The translations under genes were made by a program, and so were the position numbers. A DNA stretch of 15,047 nucleotides from an uncultured Flavobacteriales bacterium (GTDB taxonomy: Bacteria > Bacteroidota > Bacteroidia > Flavobacteriales_D > Crocinitomicaceae): positions 1-15,047 of the forward strand of contig CAIUKX010000119.1 in NCBI GenBank assembly GCA_903899795.1, in the 5' to 3' direction. This document shows, in pieces, positions 1 to 6,999 of the stretch. The notes beneath the pieces are model-generated. The model saw nothing but the letters and a program-made list of their open reading frames with translations, had not been told where the DNA came from and made no database searches. Each line of letters starts with the position of its first letter. The first letter of the stretch is position 1.

Positions 1-119
1 CTTTAAGACCAAACAATTATGAATTTGTTCATGAGACTATGGTTGTAAAAACATCTGAAGAAAAAAATAATTTGTTCAGGTTGTCCAATTTCGAAAACAC
101 GATCGTAATAAGAGTATAA
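1..119 (+). CDS. C-terminal end of an unidentified protein (5' truncated)
   Basis: An open frame enters from the left edge (codons in frame from base 3) and ends with TAA at 117-119. It gives the last 38 residues, beginning LRPNNYEFVHET and ending ENTIVIRV. The other two plus-strand frames stop within 22 bases, so this is the only frame that could be a gene tail. I do not recognise the family. The 33 bases to the next start are very AT-rich and show no terminator, so it may be co-transcribed with the VOC gene. It could also be a chance open frame; only the adjoining sequence would settle this. Confidence 0.5.
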   Translation, partial: LRPNNYEFVHETMVVKTSEEKNNLFRLSNFENTIVIRV

Positions 120-152
120 TTCAATTAATAATAACAATTAAAAACAAAAAAA

Positions 153-536
153 ATGACAGGAGATGTAAATGCACTTAATTGGTTCGAAATTTCAGTTTCA
201 GATATGAACCGCGCGAAAAAATTCTATGAAACCGTTTTTAATATTGAAATGCCGGAACAAGAGATGATGGGTATGAAAATGGCTTTTTTCCCTTCTGAAG
301 ATATGAATGGTAAAGTTTCAGGAGGTTTAGTTGAAGGTCCAATGCATAAACCAAGTGCGGATGGAGCAAAAATTTATTTGAATGGAAATCCGGATTTATC
401 GAATGCACTTTCACGAGTTGAAGCAGCTGGTGGAAAAGTGGTAATGCCGAAAACAAAAATTTCAGATGAAATCGGTAACATGGCTTATTTTGTTGATTCT
501 GAAGGTAACACTGTAGCTTTGCATTCAAATAATTAA
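153..536 (+). CDS. VOC family (glyoxalase/bleomycin-resistance fold) protein
   Basis: A 127-residue cytosolic protein of the vicinal oxygen chelate superfamily, the usual length for a single-domain member made of two beta-alpha-beta-beta-beta modules. Module one starts at about residue 8 (NWFEISVSDMNRAKKFYETVF), the standard opening with the Asp-x-x-Arg-Ala-x-x-Phe-Tyr helix. Module two ends with YFVDSEGNTVALHSN, the standard closing strand. These small homologues are usually annotated as predicted lyases or dioxygenases without a known substrate, and nothing here fixes one. The YCII gene follows after 11 bases and an ECF42-type sigma gene after that, so it is probably part of the same stress or small-molecule locus. 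The start is the first ATG in frame, after an A-rich leader with no Shine-Dalgarno. Confidence 0.88.
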   Translation: MTGDVNALNWFEISVSDMNRAKKFYETVFNIEMPEQEMMGMKMAFFPSEDMNGKVSGGLVEGPMHKPSADGAKIYLNGNPDLSNALSRVEAAGGKVVMPKTKISDEIGNMAYFVDSEGNTVALHSNN

Positions 537-547
537 TCTGAAATACT

Positions 548-895
548 ATGGAAGATTTTTTATTGGTTTTTAGGAGAGATCACGATGGTGAACAACTTCA
601 ATTGTCACCAGAACAAATGCAGTCTATGATGAAACCATGGCAGGATTGGATGGGTAGTTTGGCTGCACAGAACAAACTGGTAGACTCAGGAAACAGATTG
701 GCTTCCGAAGGACGTGTTGTAAAGCCAAATAATGTTGTTACCAACGGTCCTTATGTTGAAACCAAAGAAGCAATCGGTGGTTACATCATGATCAGAGCAA
801 ATTCTATCGATGAAGCTGCTGAACTTTCAAAAGGTTGTCCTATCCTTGCTATAGGAGGAAACGTTGAAGTAAGAACAGTCGTTCCTATGGACTAA
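548..895 (+). CDS. YCII-related (DGPF-type) domain protein
   Basis: A 115-residue protein of the YCII/DGPF family, which has a dimeric ferredoxin-like fold. The opening FLLVFRRD strand is followed by a helix (MMKPWQDWMGSLAAQNKL). The family signature comes at residues 66-74 as NGPYVETKE, where DGPF has become NGPY. The closing part is a GGYIMIRANSIDEAAELSKGCP helix and an EVRTV strand. Proteins of this family are the usual neighbours of ECF42 sigma factors, and one lies 78 bases downstream. Its biochemical role is not established. Candidates are a small enzyme or a ligand sensor working with the sigma factor. It starts 11 bases after the VOC stop, so the two genes probably share a transcript. 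The D-to-N and F-to-Y changes are conservative. Confidence 0.9.
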   Translation: MEDFLLVFRRDHDGEQLQLSPEQMQSMMKPWQDWMGSLAAQNKLVDSGNRLASEGRVVKPNNVVTNGPYVETKEAIGGYIMIRANSIDEAAELSKGCPILAIGGNVEVRTVVPMD

Positions 896-900
896 AAATA

Positions 901-950
901 CAGAGGTGTGGGAGTGAAGTTTCTCAATACTCACTCCCACACTCACTCTG
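901..950 (+). repeat. Strong hairpin between the YCII and sigma factor genes
   Basis: A perfect 12-bp inverted repeat (GTGTGGGAGTGA at 906-917, TCACTCCCACAC at 931-942) encloses a 13-base loop. It extends outward by five more pairs (CAGAG 901-905 with CTCTG 946-950) across a three-base bulge on the right arm. It begins five bases after the YCII stop. No T-run follows, so it is not a textbook Rho-independent terminator. It could reduce read-through or protect the upstream mRNA end. A promoter -7 box for the sigma gene starts five bases after it. Confidence 0.8.
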
Positions 951-955
951 ATGAT

Positions 956-963
956 TACTTTTG
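956..963 (+). promoter_or_regulatory. Candidate Bacteroidota -7 box for the ECF42-type sigma gene
   Basis: TACTTTTG matches the Bacteroidota housekeeping -7 consensus TAnnTTTG exactly and lies 10 bases before the ATG at 974. No clear TTG-type -33 element is visible at the usual distance, where the hairpin's right arm sits. The promoter may therefore be weak or driven by another sigma factor. Confidence 0.45.
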
Positions 964-973
964 TTAAAAAAGA

Positions 974-2212
974 ATGCAGGAACAAGAATTAATACCGCAT
1001 TTATTCCGGACAGAATACCGAAAAATAATTTCCGTATTGTGTAAATTATTTGGTATTGAACACATTGAAATAGCAGAAGATATAGTAAGTAACACTTTCC
1101 TTTTGGCCGCTGAAACATGGGGATTAAAAGGATTGCCACAAAATCCGACAGCCTGGCTTTACACTGTATCAAAAAACAAAGCAAAAGATGTACTGAAACA
1201 CAATGCTGTTTTTACACAAAAAATAGTTCCCGAATTAACAAGAACTGAAACGACAACACCAGAAGTGGAAATCGATTTGTCATCTAAAAACATCAATGAC
1301 AGTCAGCTTCAAATGATGTTTGCAATCTGTCACCCCTGTATTTCCAAAGAAGCACAAGTCGGTTTATCGTTGAATATTTTGTGCGGTTTCGGATCAGATG
1401 AAATAGCCGACGCTTTTATTAGTAACAGAGAAACTATTTACAAACGACTTATTAGAGCGAAAGAAAAATTAAAAACCGAAAAAGTAAGAATCGAACTTCC
1501 TGATTCAGATGAAATCAATAATCGTTTGGAAGCAGTTTTAACCACATTGTATTTATTATTCAGTGAAGGATACTATTCCACATCACAAAACACGCTTCTC
1601 AGAAAAGATCTTTGTATCGAAGCGATGCGTTTGAATTTATTGTTGGTTGAAAATGAACAGACAAGTTCACCGGCTGCCAATGCACTTCTTTCGCTGATGT
1701 GTTTTCACTCCTCTCGTTTTGATGCCAGAATCAATAAAAATGGTGATTTGGTTTTGTACGAAGACCAGGATGAAAATCTTTGGAACAAGGAATTAATAAA
1801 AAAAGGGGAAGATTATTTGAATTGTGCTTCCTCTGGGACAAAACTTTCAAAATATCACTTGGAAGCAGCAATAGCTTTTTGGCATACACAAAAAGAAGAC
1901 AGTGCTGAAAAATGGGAAAGCATTCTGCAATTATACAATCGTTTGCTACAGTTAGAATATTCTCCGATTGCCGCGTTGAACCGAACGTATGCACTCTCCA
2001 AAGCCAATGGTAAAGAAGAGGCCATTCTTGAAGCCGAAAAACTTCAGTTGAATGACAATCATTTGTACCATTCTTTGTTGGGTAATTTATACAAAGATTT
2101 TGACAACAAAAAAGCAATGGATCACTTGAAAGTGGCGTTGACATTAGCAAAAACAAATCAGGATAAACAAATTATCAACCGCTCGATTGAGCAATTAATT
2201 AATCAAAGCTAA
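974..2212 (+). CDS. ECF42-type RNA polymerase sigma factor with C-terminal TPR-like domain
   Basis: A 412-residue sigma factor, about twice the length of a simple ECF. Region 2 is at about residues 8-75 (AEDIVSNTFLLAAETW, then PTAWLYTVSKNKAKDVL). Region 4 is at about 110-165 (ICHPCISKEAQVGLSLNILCGF, then SDEIADAFISNRETIYKRLIRAKEKL). The long C-terminal part has the marks of the ECF42 group: LYLLFSEGYYS (192-202), DARINKNG and LYEDQDENLW (250-270), and SPIAALNRTYAL (330-341) in a TPR-like helical repeat. ECF42 members usually lack an anti-sigma factor and sit beside DGPF/YCII genes, as here. The C-terminal extension is thought to control activity. Expected role: transcription of the preceding VOC/YCII genes or a stress regulon. 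The ATG at 974 fits the promoter box just upstream. Confidence 0.92.
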   Translation: MQEQELIPHLFRTEYRKIISVLCKLFGIEHIEIAEDIVSNTFLLAAETWGLKGLPQNPTAWLYTVSKNKAKDVLKHNAVFTQKIVPELTRTETTTPEVEIDLSSKNINDSQLQMMFAICHPCISKEAQVGLSLNILCGFGSDEIADAFISNRETIYKRLIRAKEKLKTEKVRIELPDSDEINNRLEAVLTTLYLLFSEGYYSTSQNTLLRKDLCIEAMRLNLLLVENEQTSSPAANALLSLMCFHSSRFDARINKNGDLVLYEDQDENLWNKELIKKGEDYLNCASSGTKLSKYHLEAAIAFWHTQKEDSAEKWESILQLYNRLLQLEYSPIAALNRTYALSKANGKEEAILEAEKLQLNDNHLYHSLLGNLYKDFDNKKAMDHLKVALTLAKTNQDKQIINRSIEQLINQS

Positions 2213-2229
2213 TTAGCAGATGATTATAG

Positions 2230-2261
2230 TTGATCGGACTGGTATTTAATGCCTATCTTTC
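2230..2261 (+). promoter_or_regulatory. Candidate promoter for the isoaspartyl peptidase gene
   Basis: TTG at 2230-2232, a 21-base spacer and TATCTTTC at 2254-2261 (7 of 8 to TAnnTTTG) resemble a Bacteroidota -33/-7 promoter. It lies 14 bases before the ATG at 2276. If used, it rules out the in-frame ATG at 2249, which would fall inside the spacer. Confidence 0.4.
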
Positions 2262-2275
2262 AGAAAATAAATTTC

Positions 2276-3217
2276 ATGAATAAATACGCAATTGCTATAC
2301 ACGGTGGAGCCGGAACCATTCTTAAAAGCACCATGACACCGGAAAAAGAAACAGCATATACCTCTGGTTTACGCAATGCTATAGAAGCCGGAGAAGCAAT
2401 TTTAAAAGCGGGTGGAAATGCTCTTGAAGCTGTGGAAGCAGCCGTAAAATCGATGGAAGACAATCCTTTGTTCAATGCTGGAAAGGGAGCCGTATTTACG
2501 AACACTGGTAAAAACGAGATGGATGCCAGTATCATGAATGGAAAAGATTTAACGGCTGGAGCGGTTGCGGGTATCACGAATATCAAAAATCCGGTTAGTT
2601 TAGCTAAAGAAGTCATGGAAAAATCCGAGCACGTTTTTTTGGCTGGTCAGGGAGCATTAGACTTTGCAAAAAAAGTAAATGCAAAATTTGAAAGTGATGA
2701 TTATTTCTTTGTTCAAATGAGACATGATCAATTGTTGGAAGCAAAGAAAACAGACGGTGTTTTTCTGGATCATACGGAAGATAAATTTGAAAACGGCGAA
2801 AAAAAATTCGGAACGGTTGGCGCTGTAGCATTAGATATTCACGGAAATATAGCGGCTGCAACTAGTACCGGAGGGATGACGAATAAAAAATTCGGGAGAA
2901 TAGGTGACAGTCCGATCATTGGGGCAGGTACCTATGCGAACAATAAAACGTGTGCCGTTAGTTGTACTGGACACGGCGAACTTTTTATTCGGTCAGTGGT
3001 TGCTTATGATGTTTCATGTTTGATGGAATACAAAGGGCTTTCGCTGAAAGAGGCGTGTGATCTGGTTGTCAATGACAAACTTGTAAAGATTGGTGGTGAA
3101 GGAGGACTAATTGCTGTCGATTCTCAGGGAAACATCGAATTACCGTTCAATTCCGAAGGGATGTACCGGGCGAAAAAAACATCAGAATCTGAATTGTATA
3201 TTGGGATTTATAAATGA
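2276..3217 (+). CDS. iaaA: Isoaspartyl peptidase / plant-type L-asparaginase
   Basis: An Ntn hydrolase of the plant-type asparaginase family, 313 residues, close to E. coli IaaA in length. It starts with the family's usual IAIHGGAG (residues 5-12). The self-cleavage site is FGTVGAVALD, where Thr180 becomes the N-terminal nucleophile of the beta subunit. The substrate pocket follows: STGGMTNK (197-204), GRIGDSPIIGAGTYA (207-221) and TGHGE (231-235). Family enzymes hydrolyse isoaspartyl dipeptides such as beta-Asp-Arg, and L-asparagine more slowly. Next to cyanophycinase and cyanophycin synthetase, the likely job is the last step of cyanophycin use, splitting beta-Asp-Arg into aspartate and arginine. 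There is no signal peptide, so it acts in the cytosol. The ATG at 2276 is preferred over 2249 because the homologous region starts there and a promoter-like element lies between them. Confidence 0.93.
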   Translation: MNKYAIAIHGGAGTILKSTMTPEKETAYTSGLRNAIEAGEAILKAGGNALEAVEAAVKSMEDNPLFNAGKGAVFTNTGKNEMDASIMNGKDLTAGAVAGITNIKNPVSLAKEVMEKSEHVFLAGQGALDFAKKVNAKFESDDYFFVQMRHDQLLEAKKTDGVFLDHTEDKFENGEKKFGTVGAVALDIHGNIAAATSTGGMTNKKFGRIGDSPIIGAGTYANNKTCAVSCTGHGELFIRSVVAYDVSCLMEYKGLSLKEACDLVVNDKLVKIGGEGGLIAVDSQGNIELPFNSEGMYRAKKTSESELYIGIYK

Positions 3218-3224
3218 TATATCG

Positions 3225-3261
3225 TTTTGTAGAGACGTAACATTGTTACGTCTCCACAAAA
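3225..3261. repeat. Near-perfect palindrome between convergent genes
   Basis: TTTTGTAGAGACGTAAC at 3225-3241 is mirrored by GTTACGTCTCCACAAAA at 3245-3261, with a loop of only three bases and one A/C mismatch, giving a 17-bp stem. It lies between the ends of the asparaginase (plus) and cyanophycinase (minus) genes, where a two-way terminator would be useful. However, its U-run is on the 5' side and its A-run on the 3' side in both directions, opposite to an intrinsic terminator. The core GTAGAGACGT...ACGTCTC resembles, from memory, a dispersed palindrome common in Bacteroidota and cyanobacterial intergenic DNA, so a REP/MITE-like element is possible. Confidence 0.75.
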
Positions 3262-3262
3262 A

Positions 3263-4138
3263 TCAATCCGCTATCGGTTTGGGATGATGAATCGTTAATC
3301 TCTTTTCTCTTAAATCATAATGATCGCCCAATGTCATCACATGAACAATTAAATGTTCGATAGAGACAGGTACACCCATTTCTACATCGGTTAAATTAGT
3401 ATCCCGCATGTGCGTTCCATCTACCAACATTACCAAACCAGAACCAATTGCCTCCATGTTGTTGCCATCCGTGATTAAAAGACCGGTATCTTCCCCGAGA
3501 CCAATTCCTAAGTTCATCGGGTTGCTGGCGCAGGCATATAACAGACGACCAATACGTCCGCGCTGCACAAAATGAGTATCAACAATAACGTTATTGATAA
3601 AACCCAAACCACCTGTGATTTTAACTTCACCTTTGAGTAAAGCTTCGTGGCTGCTTCCTTGATAAATCATATTATTAGAACTTGCTGCTGCTCCGGCAGA
3701 AGTTCCTGCAATGATAAAATCTTCGTGTTCATATTTGTTGCAGAGCAAATGATGAAAGGCCGTTCCACCAAAAATTGATGTTAAACGAAGTTGATCACCA
3801 CCTGTAAATACAACAACGTCAGCATTTTTTAAACGCTCTAAATTTTCATTTGAATTTGCTTCTTCACGCGATTTGATATTCAAGACACTTACGTCGAGAA
3901 CATCCAGTTGTGCGAAAGCTTTGATGTATTCCTGTCCAACTTCTTCAGGAATGGTTGAAGCAGTCGTAATAATCTCAACTTTAGATAAATTATTTCTCAA
4001 GGATTCAATGGTAATCCGTTTTAAAATTCCCTTTTCAAAAAACTTTAAATTCCTTTGTAAATCAGCCGTACTTTCAGAAAAACTACCCCTGTCCACCGAT
4101 CCGCCAATGATGATTAATTTCCCTTTTGGATTATTCAT
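3263..4138 (-). CDS. cphB: Cyanophycinase (peptidase family S51)
   Basis: A 291-residue serine exopeptidase that cuts cyanophycin to beta-Asp-Arg dipeptides. It begins KGKLIIIGGSVDRG, as family members do. It contains VVVFTGGDQLRLT (108-120), the nucleophile elbow GTSAGAAASS with Ser147, DTHFVQRGRIGRL with His189 (187-199), and GLGEDTGLLI with Glu216. The spacings 42 (Ser to His) and 27 (His to Glu) equal those of the Synechocystis CphB triad Ser132-His174-Glu201. There is no signal peptide, so this is an intracellular enzyme for a stored polymer, unlike the secreted CphE type. The gene runs divergently from cphA and converges on the isoaspartyl peptidase gene. A longer reading frame could start at 4159, but a perfect -7 box covers 4157-4164, so 4138 is the better start. 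Confidence 0.95.
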   Translation of the reverse strand: MNNPKGKLIIIGGSVDRGSFSESTADLQRNLKFFEKGILKRITIESLRNNLSKVEIITTASTIPEEVGQEYIKAFAQLDVLDVSVLNIKSREEANSNENLERLKNADVVVFTGGDQLRLTSIFGGTAFHHLLCNKYEHEDFIIAGTSAGAAASSNNMIYQGSSHEALLKGEVKITGGLGFINNVIVDTHFVQRGRIGRLLYACASNPMNLGIGLGEDTGLLITDGNNMEAIGSGLVMLVDGTHMRDTNLTDVEMGVPVSIEHLIVHVMTLGDHYDLREKRLTIHHPKPIAD

Positions 4139-4156
4139 ACACAAAATATTAAACAG

Positions 4157-4164
4157 CAAAAGTA
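4157..4164 (-). promoter_or_regulatory. -7 box of the cyanophycinase gene
   Basis: On the minus strand this reads TACTTTTG, an exact TAnnTTTG. It is 18 bases before the ATG at 4138, giving a short leader. It lies within the 176-base divergent region shared with cphA, so both genes could answer to one regulator. No convincing -7 box for cphA was found in this region, and no clear operator palindrome was seen. Confidence 0.55.
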
Positions 4165-4314
4165 ACCCTATAAAGAAGATAAAGTCGCATTGTTAATTTT
4201 CAATTATTACTATTTATGAACATTTATGGTAATAAAGCGATTAAGAAACACTATATTCAACGAAGATACAGTTGACTGAAGGATGTTCTTTGTCAATAGA
4301 TATATGGTCAACAC

Positions 4315-6930
4315 ATGAAAATTATTGAGATTAAAATTCTCCGAGGTCCGAATTATTGGTCCAATTTCCGAAAAAATCTAATTGTTATGAAATTAGATTT
4401 AGAGGAATTAGAGGAGCTCCCGACAAATAAAATAGATGGTTTTTCTGAACGAATTGAGAAATTGATTCCTTCGATGTATGATCATCGATGTTCAAAAACA
4501 CACAAAGGAGGTTTTTTTGAACGTGTAAAAGATGGAACCTGGATGGGTCATGTTATCGAACACATTGCTCTGGAAATTCAAACTCTGGCAGGGATGGAAT
4601 GTGGTTATGGAAGAACCAGAGGTACCGGAATACCGGGAACATACAATGTTGTTTTTTCTTACACGGAGGAAAGTGTTGGTGTTTTTGCTGCGAAAGCCGC
4701 TGTAGAAATAGCCAGAGCTTTAATTAGCGGTGAACAATACGATATCGATCATGATATCAAAACCATGCGTGAAATGCGTGAAAGGGAACGTTTTGGTCCG
4801 AGTACCGGAAGTATTGTGGATGAAGCAATTGCTCGTAATATACCTTTCATACGTTTAAACAAACAATCATTGGTACAACTTGGTTATGGAAAAAATCAAG
4901 TTCGTTTTCGGGCAACCATGACTGATAAAACAAGCTCAATCGCAGTCGATTTGGCAAGCAATAAGGATGAAACGAAACGAATGTTGCAGGATGCTGCAAT
5001 ACCAGTAGCGAAAGGATTATGTATAGTTGATCCTGAAGAAGTGGATGTTTCCGTTGATAAAATAGGTTTTCCTTTGGTTTTTAAACCTCTGGATGGAAAT
5101 CATGGAAAAGGAGCTTCAATAAATGTCAAAACAATAGAGGAGGCACGATCCGCTTTTGAACATGCGAAGAAATATTCACGCCGAATCATCGTTGAAAAAT
5201 TCATTGAAGGATTTGATTTTAGAATTTTGGTCATCAATCACCGTTTTATTGCAGCAGCTTTACGTGAACCTGCACACGTACTGGGTGATGGAATTTCAAC
5301 TATTCAACAGCTAATTGACATTGAAAATTGCGATCCGAGAAGAGGATACGGTCACGAAAACGTCTTGACGGAAATCAGCATTGATCGAGAGACCTATGAA
5401 CAACTGGAAAAAAGTAACTATTCACTGGATTCAGTATTAAAGAAAGACGAAAAGTGTTATTTGAAAGGTACAGCAAATCTAAGTACTGGTGGAACGTCAA
5501 CCGATATAACCGATTTGGTACATCCATCGAACATCATCATATTTGAACGGATTTCAAGAGTAATTGGACTGGATATTTGCGGTGTAGACGTAGTGGCAAC
5601 CAACTTAAATGATCCACTAGAAATTACAGGAGGGGTTGTATTAGAAGTAAACGCTGCACCTGGATTCAGAATGCATTTGGCACCTGCAAATGGTTTAGCC
5701 AGAAATGTAGCTGCTCCGGTAATTGATATGTTGTATCCGGTTGGAAAATCGTGTACGATTCCGATTATTGCTATTACAGGAACAAACGGTAAAACCACAA
5801 CCACACGTTTGATCGCTCACATTGTAAAAAACAACGGATTCCGTGTCGGATACACTACCTCAGATGGAATTTATGTCCAAAATTCAATGCTGACAAAAGG
5901 AGATACGACCGGACCATTAAGTGCGGAATTTATTCTAAAAGATCCGACGGTTGAATTTGCAGTTCTGGAAACTGCCCGGGGTGGAATTTTGCGTTCCGGT
6001 TTAGGTTTCAGAAGTTGTGATATTGCCGTAGTAACAAATATTCAGGAAGATCACATGGGATTGTCTGACATCAATACACTGGAGGATATGGCCAGAGTCA
6101 AAGGTGTTGTGGCTAGATCTGTGAAGCGAGACGGATATGTTGTATTGAATGCCGATAATCAATATTGTGTGGATATCGCCAAAACGGTTGATTGCAATAT
6201 TGCCTATTTCAGCATGGATGAAAATAATCCGATTATAATTGAACATTGTAAAAAGGGTGGAATAGCTGCTATTCATGAAAATGGATATATCACGATAAAA
6301 AAAGGAGAATGGAAATTCAGAGTTGATAAAGCTTCTCAAGTTCCTCTGACTTTTGGTGGAAAAGTTACTTTCATGATTTACAATGTACTGGCAGCAACAC
6401 TGGCATCTTATGTATATGGTTTTACCATTGAAGATATTAAAATGAACTTAGAAACCTTTATTCCTTCTGCGGCACAAACACCGGGACGAATGAATATTTT
6501 CGAATTCAAGGAATACAAAGTGTTAATTGATTTCGCACACAATCCGGATGGTTTTAAAGGGATTAAGGAATTTTTATCCAATATCGACTCACCGTTAAAA
6601 ATCGGAATCATTACCGGAACTGGAGACCGAAGAGATGAAGACATTCGGGAAATGGGAAGAATCTCAGCTGAAATGTTTGACCACATCATTATCCGTCAGG
6701 ATAAATTTTTGCGTGGAAGATTGGCGGATGATATTGTAAGTTTATTAGTGCAGGGAATTCATCAGGTGGATCCTCAACAATCTTACGAATACATTCCAAA
6801 AGAAGTGGAGGCCTTGAAACATGCATTATCAATTGCAAAACCAGGCACTTATATCACAGCATTAAGTGATGTTATCGATAATGCAATTGATGTGGTACAA
6901 TCTTATTTAGAGGTGGAAAGAGGAGCCTAA
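4315..6930 (+). CDS. cphA: Cyanophycin synthetase
   Basis: An 871-residue enzyme, the full length of CphA1. It adds Asp to the backbone and Arg to the Asp side chain of multi-L-arginyl-poly-L-aspartate, with one ATP for each bond. Order of parts: the N-terminal domain opens with the typical MKIIEIKILRGPNYWS. The ATP-grasp domain (about 165-475) has KPLDGNHGKG (257-266), KGTANLSTGGTS (384-395) and EVNAAPGFRMH (444-454). The Mur-ligase-like domain has the P-loop GTNGKTTT (489-496), ETARGG (552-557), HNPDG (742-746) and DRRDED (771-776). Every main motif is intact, so both active sites should work. It is divergent from cyanophycinase and 69 bases upstream of a secreted protein gene that may share its transcript. 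The ATG at 4315 fits the family N-terminus exactly. Confidence 0.97.
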   Translation: MKIIEIKILRGPNYWSNFRKNLIVMKLDLEELEELPTNKIDGFSERIEKLIPSMYDHRCSKTHKGGFFERVKDGTWMGHVIEHIALEIQTLAGMECGYGRTRGTGIPGTYNVVFSYTEESVGVFAAKAAVEIARALISGEQYDIDHDIKTMREMRERERFGPSTGSIVDEAIARNIPFIRLNKQSLVQLGYGKNQVRFRATMTDKTSSIAVDLASNKDETKRMLQDAAIPVAKGLCIVDPEEVDVSVDKIGFPLVFKPLDGNHGKGASINVKTIEEARSAFEHAKKYSRRIIVEKFIEGFDFRILVINHRFIAAALREPAHVLGDGISTIQQLIDIENCDPRRGYGHENVLTEISIDRETYEQLEKSNYSLDSVLKKDEKCYLKGTANLSTGGTSTDITDLVHPSNIIIFERISRVIGLDICGVDVVATNLNDPLEITGGVVLEVNAAPGFRMHLAPANGLARNVAAPVIDMLYPVGKSCTIPIIAITGTNGKTTTTRLIAHIVKNNGFRVGYTTSDGIYVQNSMLTKGDTTGPLSAEFILKDPTVEFAVLETARGGILRSGLGFRSCDIAVVTNIQEDHMGLSDINTLEDMARVKGVVARSVKRDGYVVLNADNQYCVDIAKTVDCNIAYFSMDENNPIIIEHCKKGGIAAIHENGYITIKKGEWKFRVDKASQVPLTFGGKVTFMIYNVLAATLASYVYGFTIEDIKMNLETFIPSAAQTPGRMNIFEFKEYKVLIDFAHNPDGFKGIKEFLSNIDSPLKIGIITGTGDRRDEDIREMGRISAEMFDHIIIRQDKFLRGRLADDIVSLLVQGIHQVDPQQSYEYIPKEVEALKHALSIAKPGTYITALSDVIDNAIDVVQSYLEVERGA

Positions 6931-6969
6931 GAAAATCTTTTTTCAATTTGAATTGAACTTTTTCAAGGT

Positions 6970-6994
6970 CTGACTTTACTGTAGGTAAAATCAG
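6970..6994 (+). repeat. Inverted repeat directly before the start of the secreted protein gene
   Basis: CTGACTTTAC (6970-6979) and GTAAAATCAG (6985-6994) form a 10-bp stem with one mismatch and a five-base loop. It ends five bases before the ATG at 7000. It could be an operator or a leader hairpin affecting translation. It is short and AT-rich enough to occur by chance. Confidence 0.35.
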
Positions 6995-6999
6995 ATAGT

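Noticed and set aside
2249..2275. Earlier start for the isoaspartyl peptidase
   Set aside because: Homology begins at the ATG at 2276, and the extra nine residues overlap a plausible promoter.
3263..4159. Longer cyanophycinase frame starting at 4159
   Set aside because: The extra seven residues (MLFNILC) do not look like the family, and their codons lie over an exact -7 promoter box at 4157-4164.
5457..5804. 115-residue minus-strand frame inside cphA
   Set aside because: It lies opposite strongly conserved cphA motifs and has no recognisable domain; it is a shadow of the real gene.
6940..6957. TTCAAT/ATTGAA inverted repeat after cphA as a terminator
   Set aside because: The stem is only six AT-rich pairs and no T-run follows at the right distance.
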